Below are positions 33,560 to 42,199 of a stretch of 64,000 nt of DNA, piece after piece; position 1 is the first letter of the stretch, and each line of letters starts with the position of its first letter. A model generated the notes under the pieces. That model was given only the letters and a program-made list of their open reading frames with translations, was not told the DNA's origin and did not search any database. Position numbers and translations under genes: made by a program. This stretch comes from an uncultured Sutterella sp. (lineage in GTDB: Bacteria; Pseudomonadota; Gammaproteobacteria; Burkholderiales; Burkholderiaceae_F): assembly GCA_900544255.1 (NCBI GenBank), contig UQUM01000008.1:8168-72167 (forward strand). The letters are read 5' to 3'.

Positions 33560-34201
33560 TCACTTCGCCAACACCAGCGGCTTCACGCGCGGCTTGATCC
33601 CTGAGGGATCGGCGTACTTATCTCCCAGACGCTTTAAGAAGTCTTCGACCCCCATCCCAGTCCAATCGACGTAACCGCGCACGAACCCCACGAGATTGCC
33701 GCGGCCGTCAAAAAAGAACGCCGTCGGCACCACATCCGACGGAATCACCTGCAAAATGGTCTTCTTCGGATCAAGCCACGTGTCATAAGCCTGAAGATGA
33801 TTATCTTCAATAAAGTCCCGCACGTCCTCTTCCGTTTCATCCACGCTCACCGAGACGAATTTCACCTTCGCTGCCTGATCCTTCTTGAGACTCTCCTGCA
33901 GATCAAGAATCAAGGGGATCGTCCGCTGACAGGGACTACACCATGTGGCCCACATGTCAACAATCAACAGATTGCCGCGAAAGTCCGACAACTTGTGCGT
34001 CTTACCGTCCAATCCCTTAAACGCCAAATCCGGTGCCGGATGCGCCCCCGCCAGTTCCTTAAAGTCCACGAACGCCATCGGGCGATCCGCGACGGGTTTC
34101 CCCGTGTCGTAGAGGGGCTTATCAAAAATAGACGCCTGCACCGACAGAGCCGCGGCACCGATGCCGACGGCCGCCATAAAACCGACCAACCACTTTTTCA
34201 T
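33560..34201 (-). CDS. thioredoxin-like protein, TlpA/CcmG type
   Basis: A 213-residue exported thioredoxin-fold protein. The signal peptide MKKWLVGFMAAVGIGAAALS ends near residue 24. The redox site is WATWCSPC (about residues 84-91), followed by the cis-Pro segment DVVPTAFFFD. As in CcmG, such proteins reduce apocytochrome cysteines before haem attachment; a role in the NosL/copper branch is also possible. It is the last gene of the octahaem cytochrome operon, after ccmH, with AAGGA before its start codon, and is followed by the operon terminator. Confidence 0.85.
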   Translation of the reverse strand: MKKWLVGFMAAVGIGAAALSVQASIFDKPLYDTGKPVADRPMAFVDFKELAGAHPAPDLAFKGLDGKTHKLSDFRGNLLIVDMWATWCSPCQRTIPLILDLQESLKKDQAAKVKFVSVSVDETEEDVRDFIEDNHLQAYDTWLDPKKTILQVIPSDVVPTAFFFDGRGNLVGFVRGYVDWTGMGVEDFLKRLGDKYADPSGIKPRVKPLVLAK

Positions 34202-34235
34202 TTACCATTCCTTTAGATAGTAATTCAGTATTTAT

Positions 34236-34613
34236 CTACGCCTGTGCACGACGCCTCAACTTCAAAAAGACCGCCGCCCCGGCGCCCGCCATCAGCACCC
34301 ACGGCGCCGCCCACAAAAAAGCCGTAGACGCCGTCATCGCAGGCGCGTAGCGAATACCTTCGCCATAACGGGCGGCAAAAAACTGCAGGATGGCTTCCCG
34401 GCTCTTTCCCTGCGCGAGCTGCGAATAAATTTCGGCCTTGAGTTCCCCGGCAACCGCACTTTCGCTTTCAAAGAGCGTCAAATTCGCAGCCGTCGGATCC
34501 CGCAATTCTTTAGAGAGCGCTATCGCGCGGCTACGGCGTTCGGCGGCATCGTCAGCTGCCTCTGCCTCCGCAACCACGGCCGCCAACGCCGCCATCATCA
34601 ACCGTCGTTTCAA
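34236..34613 (-). CDS. CcmH-like protein lacking the CXXC site
   Basis: A 125-residue protein that aligns along the CcmH/NrfF domain: LRDPTAANLTLFESESAVAG, then QLAQGKSREAILQFFAARYGEGIRYAP, and a C-terminal membrane helix (FLWAAPWVLMAGAGAAVFL). Normal CcmH proteins read LRCxxCQN at the first block; here both cysteines are replaced (Asp and Ala) with no frameshift. The start is taken as the TTG at 34613, which overlaps the ccmF stop and has AAGGAG eight bases upstream; this gives a signal peptide. An ATG at 34598 is the alternative. It probably acts as a structural part of a dedicated haem lyase rather than a thiol reductant. Confidence 0.75.
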   Translation of the reverse strand: MKRRLMMAALAAVVAEAEAADDAAERRSRAIALSKELRDPTAANLTLFESESAVAGELKAEIYSQLAQGKSREAILQFFAARYGEGIRYAPAMTASTAFLWAAPWVLMAGAGAAVFLKLRRRAQA

Positions 34614-36457
34614 TTTTGTTTCTCCTTGCGGCGCAGGAACGCTCCGATTCCGCCCAACATCATCAAAAAGGCCCCGCCCCAAATCCAAGTCGCCAAGGGC
34701 TTCACGGAAAGGCGTACCAAATATTCACCGTCACCCAGCGGATTTCCCATGGACACATAAACGTCCCGAAAGATCCCCTGGCGCAACCCGGCTGCCGACA
34801 TCGTCTGGCCGTTTACTTTATATACTTGGCGCTGCGGCTTTAAAACATACTGCACGTCTTCTTTTTCGTTCATCACGAGAATTTGGGCTTCTTTGGCGCG
34901 GTAGCTGCGGGTTTCCACATCTTTGGTTTCATCGTAAACAAAAATAAGATCCGCCACGGGTTTACCGAGTCCCGGCCCCATGCGCACCAACGCTTCCGAT
35001 TCAAAATTCGTGATTCCCGTCACGCCGAAAATACTGACGGCAAGTCCGGCGTGCGCCACGAGTGCCGCTTTTCTCCAGCCGCGCCGCGCGGCAAAAACGA
35101 GGGTCGTCACCAACCACAATCCGGCCGTCGTCCCCAAAAACACCCAAACGGGCGACGTACCGGAAAATAGGAATGTCGCCAAGGCGCCCCCCGCCGCCGA
35201 CACACACGCTGCCGCCGCCCGTTTGACACCCGACGTTCCCGCCGTCTGCAGATACCCCGCCAAAAAAGCCGCCGCTACCGTCATCGGTGCAAAAAACGCA
35301 TTAAAGTACGGCGCCCCCACGGAGAGCGTCCCCCACCCCATGACCTCAAAGAAAAGCGGATAGAGCGTTCCCACGAGGACGCTCGCTGCAGCCGCGAGAC
35401 AAAGATAAACCCCGAACCAAAGTCCCCAGTTCACCGGCACGGCGGTCGATTGCGGCTCCTTGAATTGTCCGACTCTCTGAATGTAAAACAACACCGCCGG
35501 CACCATCAACACGACAAAAAGCGCAAGAAGCGCTGCCCCGCGGGCCTTATCGACGGCAAACGCGTGCACCGACTGCACGATGCCGCTGCGAACTAAAAAC
35601 GCCCCCAAAAGCGACAAGGCAAATCCCACGAAGCTCAGCAACACGACAAAACGCGGCGACACGTCCTTCACAAAAAACGCGTGCAGCAGAGCCGTCGTCA
35701 CGAGCCACGGAATAAAGGAAGAATTTTCCACGGGATCCCAGAACCACCAACCGCCCCAACCGAGCTCGGTGTAGGCCCACCAAGACCCCAGGGCGTTGCC
35801 CGCCGTCAGAAACACCCACGTCAAAAGCGTGAGTCGCTTCATGAGGCGTTTGGCGTACGCCGTCAGCCGACCTTCGGCCAATACGCCGCAGGCCGCCGCA
35901 AACAAAGCCGCCAGTCCCGCGTACCCCGCAAACAACAACGGCGGATGAAAAATCATCCCCGGACTCTGCAAAATCGGATTCAAGTCCCGCCCTTGCGTCG
36001 GCACTTCCGGTAAAAGGCGCTCAAACGGATCGGAAACAGCGACCAAAAACAGCGTCAGAGCGAGCAGCACGGCACCGGCCGCTAAACCGGCGCCCCTTTC
36101 AAACGCCGCCGAATCCGGCGCCATCCGCCGCATCGACGCCGACGCCGTCGCCGTCATCACCAACCAGAGGAAAAACGAGCCTTCATGCCCCGCCCAAAAG
36201 GCCGCAATTTTGTAGCCCCATTCCAACCCGGTATTGGAATTGAAGGCCACGTACTTCACGGAAAAGTCGTCGGTGAGAAGGGTATAAAAAAGACAGGCCG
36301 CCGCCATCAAAACGGCTGTCGTTCCCGCCGACAACCCCGCGCGGGAAAGCGGAAAAAGGCGTTGCCTGAAAGTCGTCGGTCCCAGATTCGCTACCGTCGT
36401 CAAGAAAAAAGCGGCCGCCGCCAATGTGAGAAGATAGAGTCCCGACTCAGCAATCAT
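34610..36457 (-). CDS. ccmF: CcmF-type cytochrome c haem lyase
   Basis: A 615-residue polytopic membrane protein of the haem-handling family of cytochrome c maturation system I. The WWD haem-binding segment is GWGGWWFWDPVENSSF (about residues 232-247), and GHEGSFFLW and NPILQSPGMIFHPPLLFAGYAG, with conserved histidines, are also family marks. A C-terminal periplasmic domain precedes the last helix. The position inside the octahaem cytochrome operon, and the unusual CX15CH haem site of that cytochrome, suggest a dedicated lyase rather than the general one. No ccmABCDE genes are in the window. GGGAG precedes the start. Confidence 0.93.
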   Translation of the reverse strand: MIAESGLYLLTLAAAAFFLTTVANLGPTTFRQRLFPLSRAGLSAGTTAVLMAAACLFYTLLTDDFSVKYVAFNSNTGLEWGYKIAAFWAGHEGSFFLWLVMTATASASMRRMAPDSAAFERGAGLAAGAVLLALTLFLVAVSDPFERLLPEVPTQGRDLNPILQSPGMIFHPPLLFAGYAGLAALFAAACGVLAEGRLTAYAKRLMKRLTLLTWVFLTAGNALGSWWAYTELGWGGWWFWDPVENSSFIPWLVTTALLHAFFVKDVSPRFVVLLSFVGFALSLLGAFLVRSGIVQSVHAFAVDKARGAALLALFVVLMVPAVLFYIQRVGQFKEPQSTAVPVNWGLWFGVYLCLAAAASVLVGTLYPLFFEVMGWGTLSVGAPYFNAFFAPMTVAAAFLAGYLQTAGTSGVKRAAAACVSAAGGALATFLFSGTSPVWVFLGTTAGLWLVTTLVFAARRGWRKAALVAHAGLAVSIFGVTGITNFESEALVRMGPGLGKPVADLIFVYDETKDVETRSYRAKEAQILVMNEKEDVQYVLKPQRQVYKVNGQTMSAAGLRQGIFRDVYVSMGNPLGDGEYLVRLSVKPLATWIWGGAFLMMLGGIGAFLRRKEKQN

Positions 36458-36475
36458 GATTTACTCCCTCTCCCC

Positions 36476-37282
36476 TCAGACCGAAAGACGCCGCAGACCG
36501 GTGAGCGTGAGTCCGGTTCCCGCGACCCACCAAATGAACAAAACGCCCCAGGATACCGCCGCCGGCGCTGAAAACCCAGTGACGGCGGCCGGCGTCATCA
36601 GCATGCGGAAGGCATCGGCTGAATTCAAAGTCATCAACACGGTGAAAAGGCTGCTCGGTACGTCGCCCGCAAGCATCACGGCCATGGTGAGCAAAATCAA
36701 GTCCCACAAAAACACCGCGGCAAACCACAAAACGAGGAGATACGCCAAAGCACGCGCTTTCGTCGTCCCGAGACTCACAGCACAGCCTAAGGCCGCGAAC
36801 CCCGCCGCATACAACCAAGCCCCGAATCCCAACTCGAGCAATCCCGACAGGGTTTCACCCCATGTCCACGGAAGCGGCAGAATGACTTTGAGTCCCACCA
36901 TCATCACCAACGCCGGGAGCAACGCAGCTGCCAAACCCGCGGCATACGCCATGAGTTTTGCAAGACCCCAGGTTTCTCGCCCGATGGGATAGGTGAGCAT
37001 CAGAAGCAACGTCCCTTGTTCGCGTTCCGCCGCAAAAGCGTCACTCACAGCGAGCACCGCAAGCAGCGGCATCACGTACATCAAGAGCGCCGCCAAAGCC
37101 GCCTTGACCGTCGCAAAATCCCGATAAACCAATGTGCCGCCCACGGCAGCCGTGCCGAACACCACGGCCACGACCAAGAGCGCCGACACCCACGCGCCGG
37201 CCGTCAGCCACTTATTGCGGCGAATAAGGAGAAATTCCTTCGCAACGAGCGTTTTAAACGTCACCCACGTATCGTGCGTCAT
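36476..37282 (-). CDS. nosY: NosY-like ABC transporter permease
   Basis: A 268-residue membrane protein with six predicted helices. It has the NosY/ABC-2 pattern: cytosolic N-terminus FKTLVAKEFLLIRRNKWL, then VSDAFAAEREQGTLLLMLTYPIGR, which is the permease-ATPase contact region. With NosF and NosD it forms the NosDFY complex, which supplies copper or a copper-linked sulfur species to the nitrous oxide reductase in denitrifiers. Here no nosZ is present. Its start overlaps the nosF stop by four bases. Confidence 0.85.
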   Translation of the reverse strand: MTHDTWVTFKTLVAKEFLLIRRNKWLTAGAWVSALLVVAVVFGTAAVGGTLVYRDFATVKAALAALLMYVMPLLAVLAVSDAFAAEREQGTLLLMLTYPIGRETWGLAKLMAYAAGLAAALLPALVMMVGLKVILPLPWTWGETLSGLLELGFGAWLYAAGFAALGCAVSLGTTKARALAYLLVLWFAAVFLWDLILLTMAVMLAGDVPSSLFTVLMTLNSADAFRMLMTPAAVTGFSAPAAVSWGVLFIWWVAGTGLTLTGLRRLSV

Positions 37283-38154
37283 ACAGCGACTCCGTTGAAA
37301 TGCGTATAAAGCGCCGTGAGATCGGGCTTTGTGACTTCAAAATCAAAAAAACCGGCAGCCGTCAACTGTTTCACGAGCGACACCAAGGCCGTTTCCGGCA
37401 AAACAAAGTGATCATGCTCCCACGTGACGCCCGGCAACCCTATCTTCGCCGCCCAGTCGGCCCCGCAGCCGGGAACCGACACGCGCACGGGAAGCTGCGC
37501 CTGCTGACGCAGTGCTTCCAAGGTGGCGGGCCCCGCCGTCAGGCGTCCGTCCTTGAGCATCATGACTTGGTCAAGATGCTTTTCAACGAGCGCCAACTCA
37601 TGCGTCGAAATCAACACCGCACACCCCTGGCTCGCGCGTTCCGCAAGTATTTCGTAGAGCGCCTGCGTCGTCTGGGGATCCAACCCCGTCGTCGGTTCAT
37701 CCATCAACATAACGTCAGGATCGGCCAGAAGCGCCTGCGCCAACCCCAACCGCTGCCGCTGCCCCTTGGAACAATCTTTCGGCGTCTTTTGGGCTAATTC
37801 CGCCAAACGCAGCCTCTCGGCCGTACGGCGAACGGCGGCGGGCGCCACGCCCTTCAAGCGACCGAAAAACGTCAGATGCTCCTCAATCGTCATTGCGTCG
37901 TAAAAACTCACGTTTTCCGGGAGATACCCGACGCGCCGCCGATTTTCACCGGGACGCCCTCCTAAGACCGAGAGCGTTCCCGACGCAGGGCAAAGCAACC
38001 CCAAAATAAGTTTTAAAAGCGTCGTTTTCCCGGCGCCGTTCGTCCCCGCGAGCGCCGTGAGGGTTCCTGCGTGTAATTGGAAAGACACCCCGTCCACCGC
38101 ACGCTGAGAGCCGCGCAGGAAAACAAGGGACTCCGCCGTCACGAATGCCGTCAT
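37279..38154 (-). CDS. nosF: NosF-like ABC transporter ATPase
   Basis: A 291-residue ATPase with Walker A GTNGAGKTT (about residues 37-45), Q-loop YLPENVSFYD, signature SKGQRQRLGLAQAL, Walker B DVMLMDEPTTGLDP and H-loop STHEL. The long C-terminal extension after residue 220 is typical of NosF and related CcmA-like proteins. It energises the NosDFY complex at the inner membrane. It overlaps nosD and nosY by four bases on each side, which points to tight coupling. Confidence 0.88.
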   Translation of the reverse strand: MTAFVTAESLVFLRGSQRAVDGVSFQLHAGTLTALAGTNGAGKTTLLKLILGLLCPASGTLSVLGGRPGENRRRVGYLPENVSFYDAMTIEEHLTFFGRLKGVAPAAVRRTAERLRLAELAQKTPKDCSKGQRQRLGLAQALLADPDVMLMDEPTTGLDPQTTQALYEILAERASQGCAVLISTHELALVEKHLDQVMMLKDGRLTAGPATLEALRQQAQLPVRVSVPGCGADWAAKIGLPGVTWEHDHFVLPETALVSLVKQLTAAGFFDFEVTKPDLTALYTHFNGVAV

Positions 38155-39440
38155 AGCGCACCTCCTGCAGCACCCGCCTGAACCGGACGTTTCACCAACG
38201 GCCGTGTGTCCGTAATGCCCTTACCGGCATCGAGCGCAAGCCCTGCCGTCAAGCGCCTCAAAAGAAACACCACCGGGCTTTCCGCGAGAAAACGGGCTTC
38301 CGGATAAAGCCAAAAAAGGCGATCGAGCGAATCGTTGGGCTGATAAGGCAAATCTCCGACGCCGTCGCCGTCCAAGTCCCAAACGACGCTTTCGCCCCAA
38401 AAATTACCGACGCTTCCTTCCGTCCACGTAAGAGGCTTTTTCCCCACATAGCGCACGGGCACCATGTTGCCGGTAAAACTGTTGCCGAACACGCGGCTGC
38501 CTTCGCCCCCCAACGCCACATCCGCCCCGATGTCACTTTTCTCGAAACGATTGTAGGCAATGAGATTCGCTCCGGCGCCGTAAATAAAAAGCGCCTTGCC
38601 TTCGGAATTGACGGACATATCCCCGTCCGGGTTATGAATGTCGGTGAGCGTATTGTTTTTCACCGTGCAACCGTCCGCCACATTAAGAAGAATGCCGAAC
38701 TCGGTCCCCGACGTCACTCGGTTGTCCCCCACCGTCGCGCGCCGCGTACTCATCACGGCCACGCCTCCTGCGGATGCCGTCACAAAATTCCCGCGTGCCT
38801 CATCATTTTTTGTGTACATGAAATGCACGCCGTACTGCGCGTCCGAAAAACGATTTCCTTCGGCAAGACACCCTTCGGTACTTTCAAAGTACACACCGTC
38901 CCGCACGTGTTCAAATTCGGAATTTTTAACGATCACCCCCTGAGACGACTTCATGTAAAAACCGTCGCCGCGCGAAGTCATCGGTCGATTTTGGTCCCCG
39001 ATCACCCGAGAAGCTTCCATCGTCACCGTTCCGACGCCTTCTCCGAACACCCCGTAGGCCGGACTTTTGAGGGTCACATTCTTCAACGTCACATGGTGGG
39101 TAAATTTGTTGAGGAATACCGCGGCGTGATGCTCCGACAACACCCGCCCTTCGCCTTCGATCGTCAGATTTTCCAACCTCACGCGGGAGGCGGCAATCGT
39201 GACGGCCCGGTCGCCGCCCCGGATCACCGCACCGAGTTCCCCCCGCAGGGTTACCGCTTTTTTTAAAATAAGGCTTCCGTCATAAACGCCGGGCGCCAAT
39301 TGCACGCAACCGCGCCGAGGCACCCTATCCAAAACCGCGGTTAGATCCTCCCCCGCCGTTGTCCGCAGGCACGTCGAATCAGCGGACCAAGCAACCTCGA
39401 CCGCCATAGCGACGATGAACGCGGCAACCACGGCTTTCAC
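38151..39440 (-). CDS. nosD: NosD-like periplasmic copper-handling protein
   Basis: A 429-residue exported protein with a signal peptide (about 1-20) and a right-handed parallel beta-helix made of PbH1-type repeats, for example VIVKNSEFEHVRDGVYFES and CTVKNNTLTDIHN. The C-terminal GNFWGE and DLDGDGVGDLPYQP motifs are diagnostic of NosD. In nitrous oxide reducers NosD works with NosF and NosY in the periplasm to assemble copper sites. Here the likely client is the octahaem cytochrome, whose relatives carry a Cu(I) next to the active-site haem. Confidence 0.88.
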   Translation of the reverse strand: MKAVVAAFIVAMAVEVAWSADSTCLRTTAGEDLTAVLDRVPRRGCVQLAPGVYDGSLILKKAVTLRGELGAVIRGGDRAVTIAASRVRLENLTIEGEGRVLSEHHAAVFLNKFTHHVTLKNVTLKSPAYGVFGEGVGTVTMEASRVIGDQNRPMTSRGDGFYMKSSQGVIVKNSEFEHVRDGVYFESTEGCLAEGNRFSDAQYGVHFMYTKNDEARGNFVTASAGGVAVMSTRRATVGDNRVTSGTEFGILLNVADGCTVKNNTLTDIHNPDGDMSVNSEGKALFIYGAGANLIAYNRFEKSDIGADVALGGEGSRVFGNSFTGNMVPVRYVGKKPLTWTEGSVGNFWGESVVWDLDGDGVGDLPYQPNDSLDRLFWLYPEARFLAESPVVFLLRRLTAGLALDAGKGITDTRPLVKRPVQAGAAGGAL

Positions 39441-39919
39441 GCCAGATCCTCCAAGGTCACGGCATCAAACGCCGCCTCTCGGCCACCCCATTTTTTAATA
39501 AAAGCCGCCGCCTCCGTCGTGGTTTTAAACGCCGCAGGTTCCGTCCCCATGACGCCTTCAAAACGGCTCCCGACCACAAAGCGCAGCGCAGACGCGTCGT
39601 AAAAACAGTCGTCGCCCTGCGCCGTCTGCACGTAAAGCACTTCCAGGCGCCGACGATTCTCGGGCTGCAGCAAAAAGGCAAAGGCTTCCTTGAGCGAACA
39701 AAAGACCGCCGCTCGGTCCACTCCCTTCAAAAAGAGTTCGGCCTTGGGCCCTTCGTAATTCGCGACCACCATCCCGCAGATCGCACATCGGTCGGACGGC
39801 CTTACTGCGCGTGCCTCCCGCTTCTTCGCGTCCCCGCACCCCGTAAGAGTCGCTGGCAAAAACGCTGCCGTCAGCGCGCCCAATGTGAAAAACCGCCGAT
39901 AACGCCCATAATCATTCAT
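39437..39919 (-). CDS. nosL: NosL-like copper-binding lipoprotein
   Basis: A 160-residue lipoprotein: Tat- or Sec-type signal with the lipobox LTGC (Cys at about 28), followed by the NosL motif CAICGMVV at about 44-51 and the conserved C-terminal VVGSRFEGVMGTEPAAF. NosL binds Cu(I) and is a copper chaperone in nos clusters; a homologue called MccL belongs to mcc clusters. The stop overlaps the nosD start by four bases. The gene before it encodes a second NosL-like protein. Confidence 0.88.
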   Translation of the reverse strand: MNDYGRYRRFFTLGALTAAFLPATLTGCGDAKKREARAVRPSDRCAICGMVVANYEGPKAELFLKGVDRAAVFCSLKEAFAFLLQPENRRRLEVLYVQTAQGDDCFYDASALRFVVGSRFEGVMGTEPAAFKTTTEAAAFIKKWGGREAAFDAVTLEDLA

Positions 39920-39931
39920 GCGTCGCCCCAG

Positions 39932-40408
39932 TTAATTGTGAGCCCGACAACCGAGGATATCGGTCGTGATGTCTTCAAAGCGGTAGAGCTTACCGCCGTT
40001 GGTTGCTTGGAAATCCTCCGCCGACTGCTTATTGGAAAAAGGCGCGAGACTCGGTCCCATCACGGCTTTTTTTTGTGAGGCATAAACGTACCACGCGTCA
40101 GCGGCTGCAATAAGCACTTCATCATCGGGATGCGCCCAATCCGTTTTCCCCGCGTCATGCACGAAGCCGCCTGTCGTCATGCCCTTCGCCTTCATTTCAC
40201 AAAGAAGCGCCCTCGCAGAACAAAAGGGCTTTCGTTCACCCTCCGACTGCAGCAGTCCCTTGGGACCGGGGTACTTCACCACCGTCATCCCGCAGGAAGC
40301 ACATTCGTCCGTCGGCAGAAACTGATAATGCGCCGAAACCGGGGACACAGTCAAACCGACGAATATTGAAACGGCGATCGCCGCAGTAAACCACTTGAAA
40401 TTCATCAT
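39932..40408 (-). CDS. second NosL-like protein
   Basis: A 158-residue exported protein with a Sec signal (MMNFKWFTAAIAVSIFVGLT...AHA-like cleavage near residue 26), no lipobox, and the NosL motif CASCGMTVVKYPGPKG (about 36-51). It also has YASQKKAVMGPSLAPFSNK and GGKLYRFEDIT, which match the C-terminal NosL domain. The start at 40408 is preferred because 30 upstream codons have no signal sequence. Two NosL-like genes in tandem suggest two copper-carrying steps or two different clients. Confidence 0.82.
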   Translation of the reverse strand: MMNFKWFTAAIAVSIFVGLTVSPVSAHYQFLPTDECASCGMTVVKYPGPKGLLQSEGERKPFCSARALLCEMKAKGMTTGGFVHDAGKTDWAHPDDEVLIAAADAWYVYASQKKAVMGPSLAPFSNKQSAEDFQATNGGKLYRFEDITTDILGCRAHN

Positions 40409-40515
40409 TTTTTGAGTTTGTCTCCGAAAATTGAGAAAACGGGTGCCCGAAGGCATCCGCTTTCCCTGAGATACGAACTTCGGGGGCAAACAAGTCACCC
40501 CCGAAAATCGTCACC

Positions 40516-41427
40516 TTACAGAACAAACGTCTGACCGGCGTAGAGAATGAAGAGACGCAGGCACATCATGCCGACGACGGCAAAGGTTGCCCCCGCCACC
40601 ATGGCTGCGCGTCCTTTCACGAAGGAGCAGACGAAGGGAAGCACGAAGCCCAACCCGATGACGCCCCACCAGAAGAGCTGTCCCCAGCACCCCGTCGTAA
40701 AGGCAGCGGCAGCCGCCTGCTGTGCGGCGTTCCCGAGCACCATGGCCGCGAAGATCATGAAGAGGCAGAAAAGTTCCGCCGCCATCAGAGGATATTCCGC
40801 CTTGTGAAGCGCGTGCATTGCGTCGCTTTCTTCGCTTTCGCCCATCATCGTCACCGCGAGAAGCTTCACGGCAGCGGCACCTGCGGAGAGGCCCGAAGCC
40901 ACAAAGAGGGCCGGCAAAACCGCCGTATTAATGAGGGGATAACGAATCAGGGCCGAAATGAGGAAGCCCGTGTAGGCGCAGATAGCCAGCGCCAACACTA
41001 AGACCACCCAGTAAAGCGCAGTCTTAAAGGGCTTTACGATGTCGGCCGCTTTGGCGCACACCGAGCACTTGTCCCCGAAAGACGCCACCATCAACACAAA
41101 GACGAGCGGGATGTAGAAAAGAAGCGCAATCACGCCCAAACTCATCACCGACGTCAGGTTGTAGTTAATGAGAATCTTCCAGAAGTCAAAGGGCTTCGTC
41201 AAGTCCGCCACCAGGCAGAGCATGCCGAGCGCAATGGCGATGAACCCCACGACGGACGCTGCCTTGACGGCGGGCGTAGCCGCAAAGTCCTTCTTCATTA
41301 CGGCCGCCGTCAAAGCCACCGCAACGGCGCCCCCGGAAATACCGGCCAAGAAGAGGTAGACCGCAATGGGCCAAGGCCACTGAATGCCGTGGGAGAGGCC
41401 TACGGTAAAAAGTAAACTCGCTTCCAT
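40516..41427 (-). CDS. mccD: NrfD/PsrC-type quinol dehydrogenase membrane subunit
   Basis: A 303-residue membrane protein with eight or nine predicted helices, starting MEASLLFTVGLSHGIQWPWPIAVYLFLAGISGGA; the FLAGISGG motif is typical of NrfD/PsrC. These proteins oxidise menaquinol or ubiquinol and pass electrons to a partner Fe-S protein. The partner gene lies 3 bases upstream. With it, the pair corresponds to MccCD of Wolinella and SirCD of Shewanella, which deliver electrons to the octahaem sulfite reductase. Confidence 0.9.
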   Translation of the reverse strand: MEASLLFTVGLSHGIQWPWPIAVYLFLAGISGGAVAVALTAAVMKKDFAATPAVKAASVVGFIAIALGMLCLVADLTKPFDFWKILINYNLTSVMSLGVIALLFYIPLVFVLMVASFGDKCSVCAKAADIVKPFKTALYWVVLVLALAICAYTGFLISALIRYPLINTAVLPALFVASGLSAGAAAVKLLAVTMMGESEESDAMHALHKAEYPLMAAELFCLFMIFAAMVLGNAAQQAAAAAFTTGCWGQLFWWGVIGLGFVLPFVCSFVKGRAAMVAGATFAVVGMMCLRLFILYAGQTFVL

Positions 41428-41430
41428 GGC

Positions 41431-42141
41431 TTACGCTCCCTTTTTGACGATGGGGATGTAGCGCACGCTCGGGTTGGTACCCAATTCGGGGCGGATACGC
41501 ACCGAATCCTTGACCTTGAGGAGCTTCGCGACATAACTCGTCGGATCGGCTGCGTCGCCGAACACCAAAGCGTCGTACTTGCAGCTCTCCACGCATCCCG
41601 GCGTCATATTGCCCTTCTTGATGCGGGAATCCAGACAGAAGTTGCAGTTGTCTGCCGCCTTCGTCTTTTCGTTGATGAAGCGAACGTTGTACGGACACGC
41701 CACGATGCAGTACTTACAACCCACGCACTTGTCGGGGTTCATCGTCACGATGCCCGTTGCTTCGTCGCGGTGCGCCGCCCCGGTGGGGCAGACCTTCACG
41801 CACGGCGCGTCTTCGCACTGCTGGCACGATACACGCACATAGCGACGATCGCTCGCGTATCCGCGCGGCGCATCTTCCTTGGGGCAAATCGCCTTACCGT
41901 CCGTGCCGCAGGTGAACTGCAGCGTGAGACGGGCCTGGCCCTTTACCAAGTCATTGACTTTGGTGCAGGCCGTTTTGCAATCACCGCACCCTACGCACTT
42001 GTTCTGATCGAACACCATGACGTAGTGCGGGCGTTTGCTGCCGCCGCCGTCATTTTTCGCACACCCGCCCAACTGCATGAGGGCAAGTGAGGAAAGACCG
42101 GCGCCGGCAATCAGAGTTCTCCGGTCAATCTTTTCACTCAC
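41431..42141 (-). CDS. mccC: 4Fe-4S ferredoxin-type electron transfer lipoprotein
   Basis: A 236-residue protein of the NrfC/PhsB type with sixteen cluster cysteines in four groups: CVGCGDCKTAC, CQQCEDAPCVKVCP, CVGCKYCIVACP and CNFC with a distal CVESC. The GTG at 42141 is preferred: GGAG lies 6 bases before it and the N-terminus then has a twin-arginine motif (DRRTLIAG) and a lipobox (LGGC). So it is probably exported by Tat and lipid-anchored. It relays electrons from the NrfD-like subunit to periplasmic cytochrome c. The family is certain; the mcc name is from context. Confidence 0.9.
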   Translation of the reverse strand: MSEKIDRRTLIAGAGLSSLALMQLGGCAKNDGGGSKRPHYVMVFDQNKCVGCGDCKTACTKVNDLVKGQARLTLQFTCGTDGKAICPKEDAPRGYASDRRYVRVSCQQCEDAPCVKVCPTGAAHRDEATGIVTMNPDKCVGCKYCIVACPYNVRFINEKTKAADNCNFCLDSRIKKGNMTPGCVESCKYDALVFGDAADPTSYVAKLLKVKDSVRIRPELGTNPSVRYIPIVKKGA

Positions 42142-42199
42142 GATTGTCTCCGTGAAGTCCGGGATTCTCTTACCTTGGGAAAGAAAATCCCGTCCTTCC

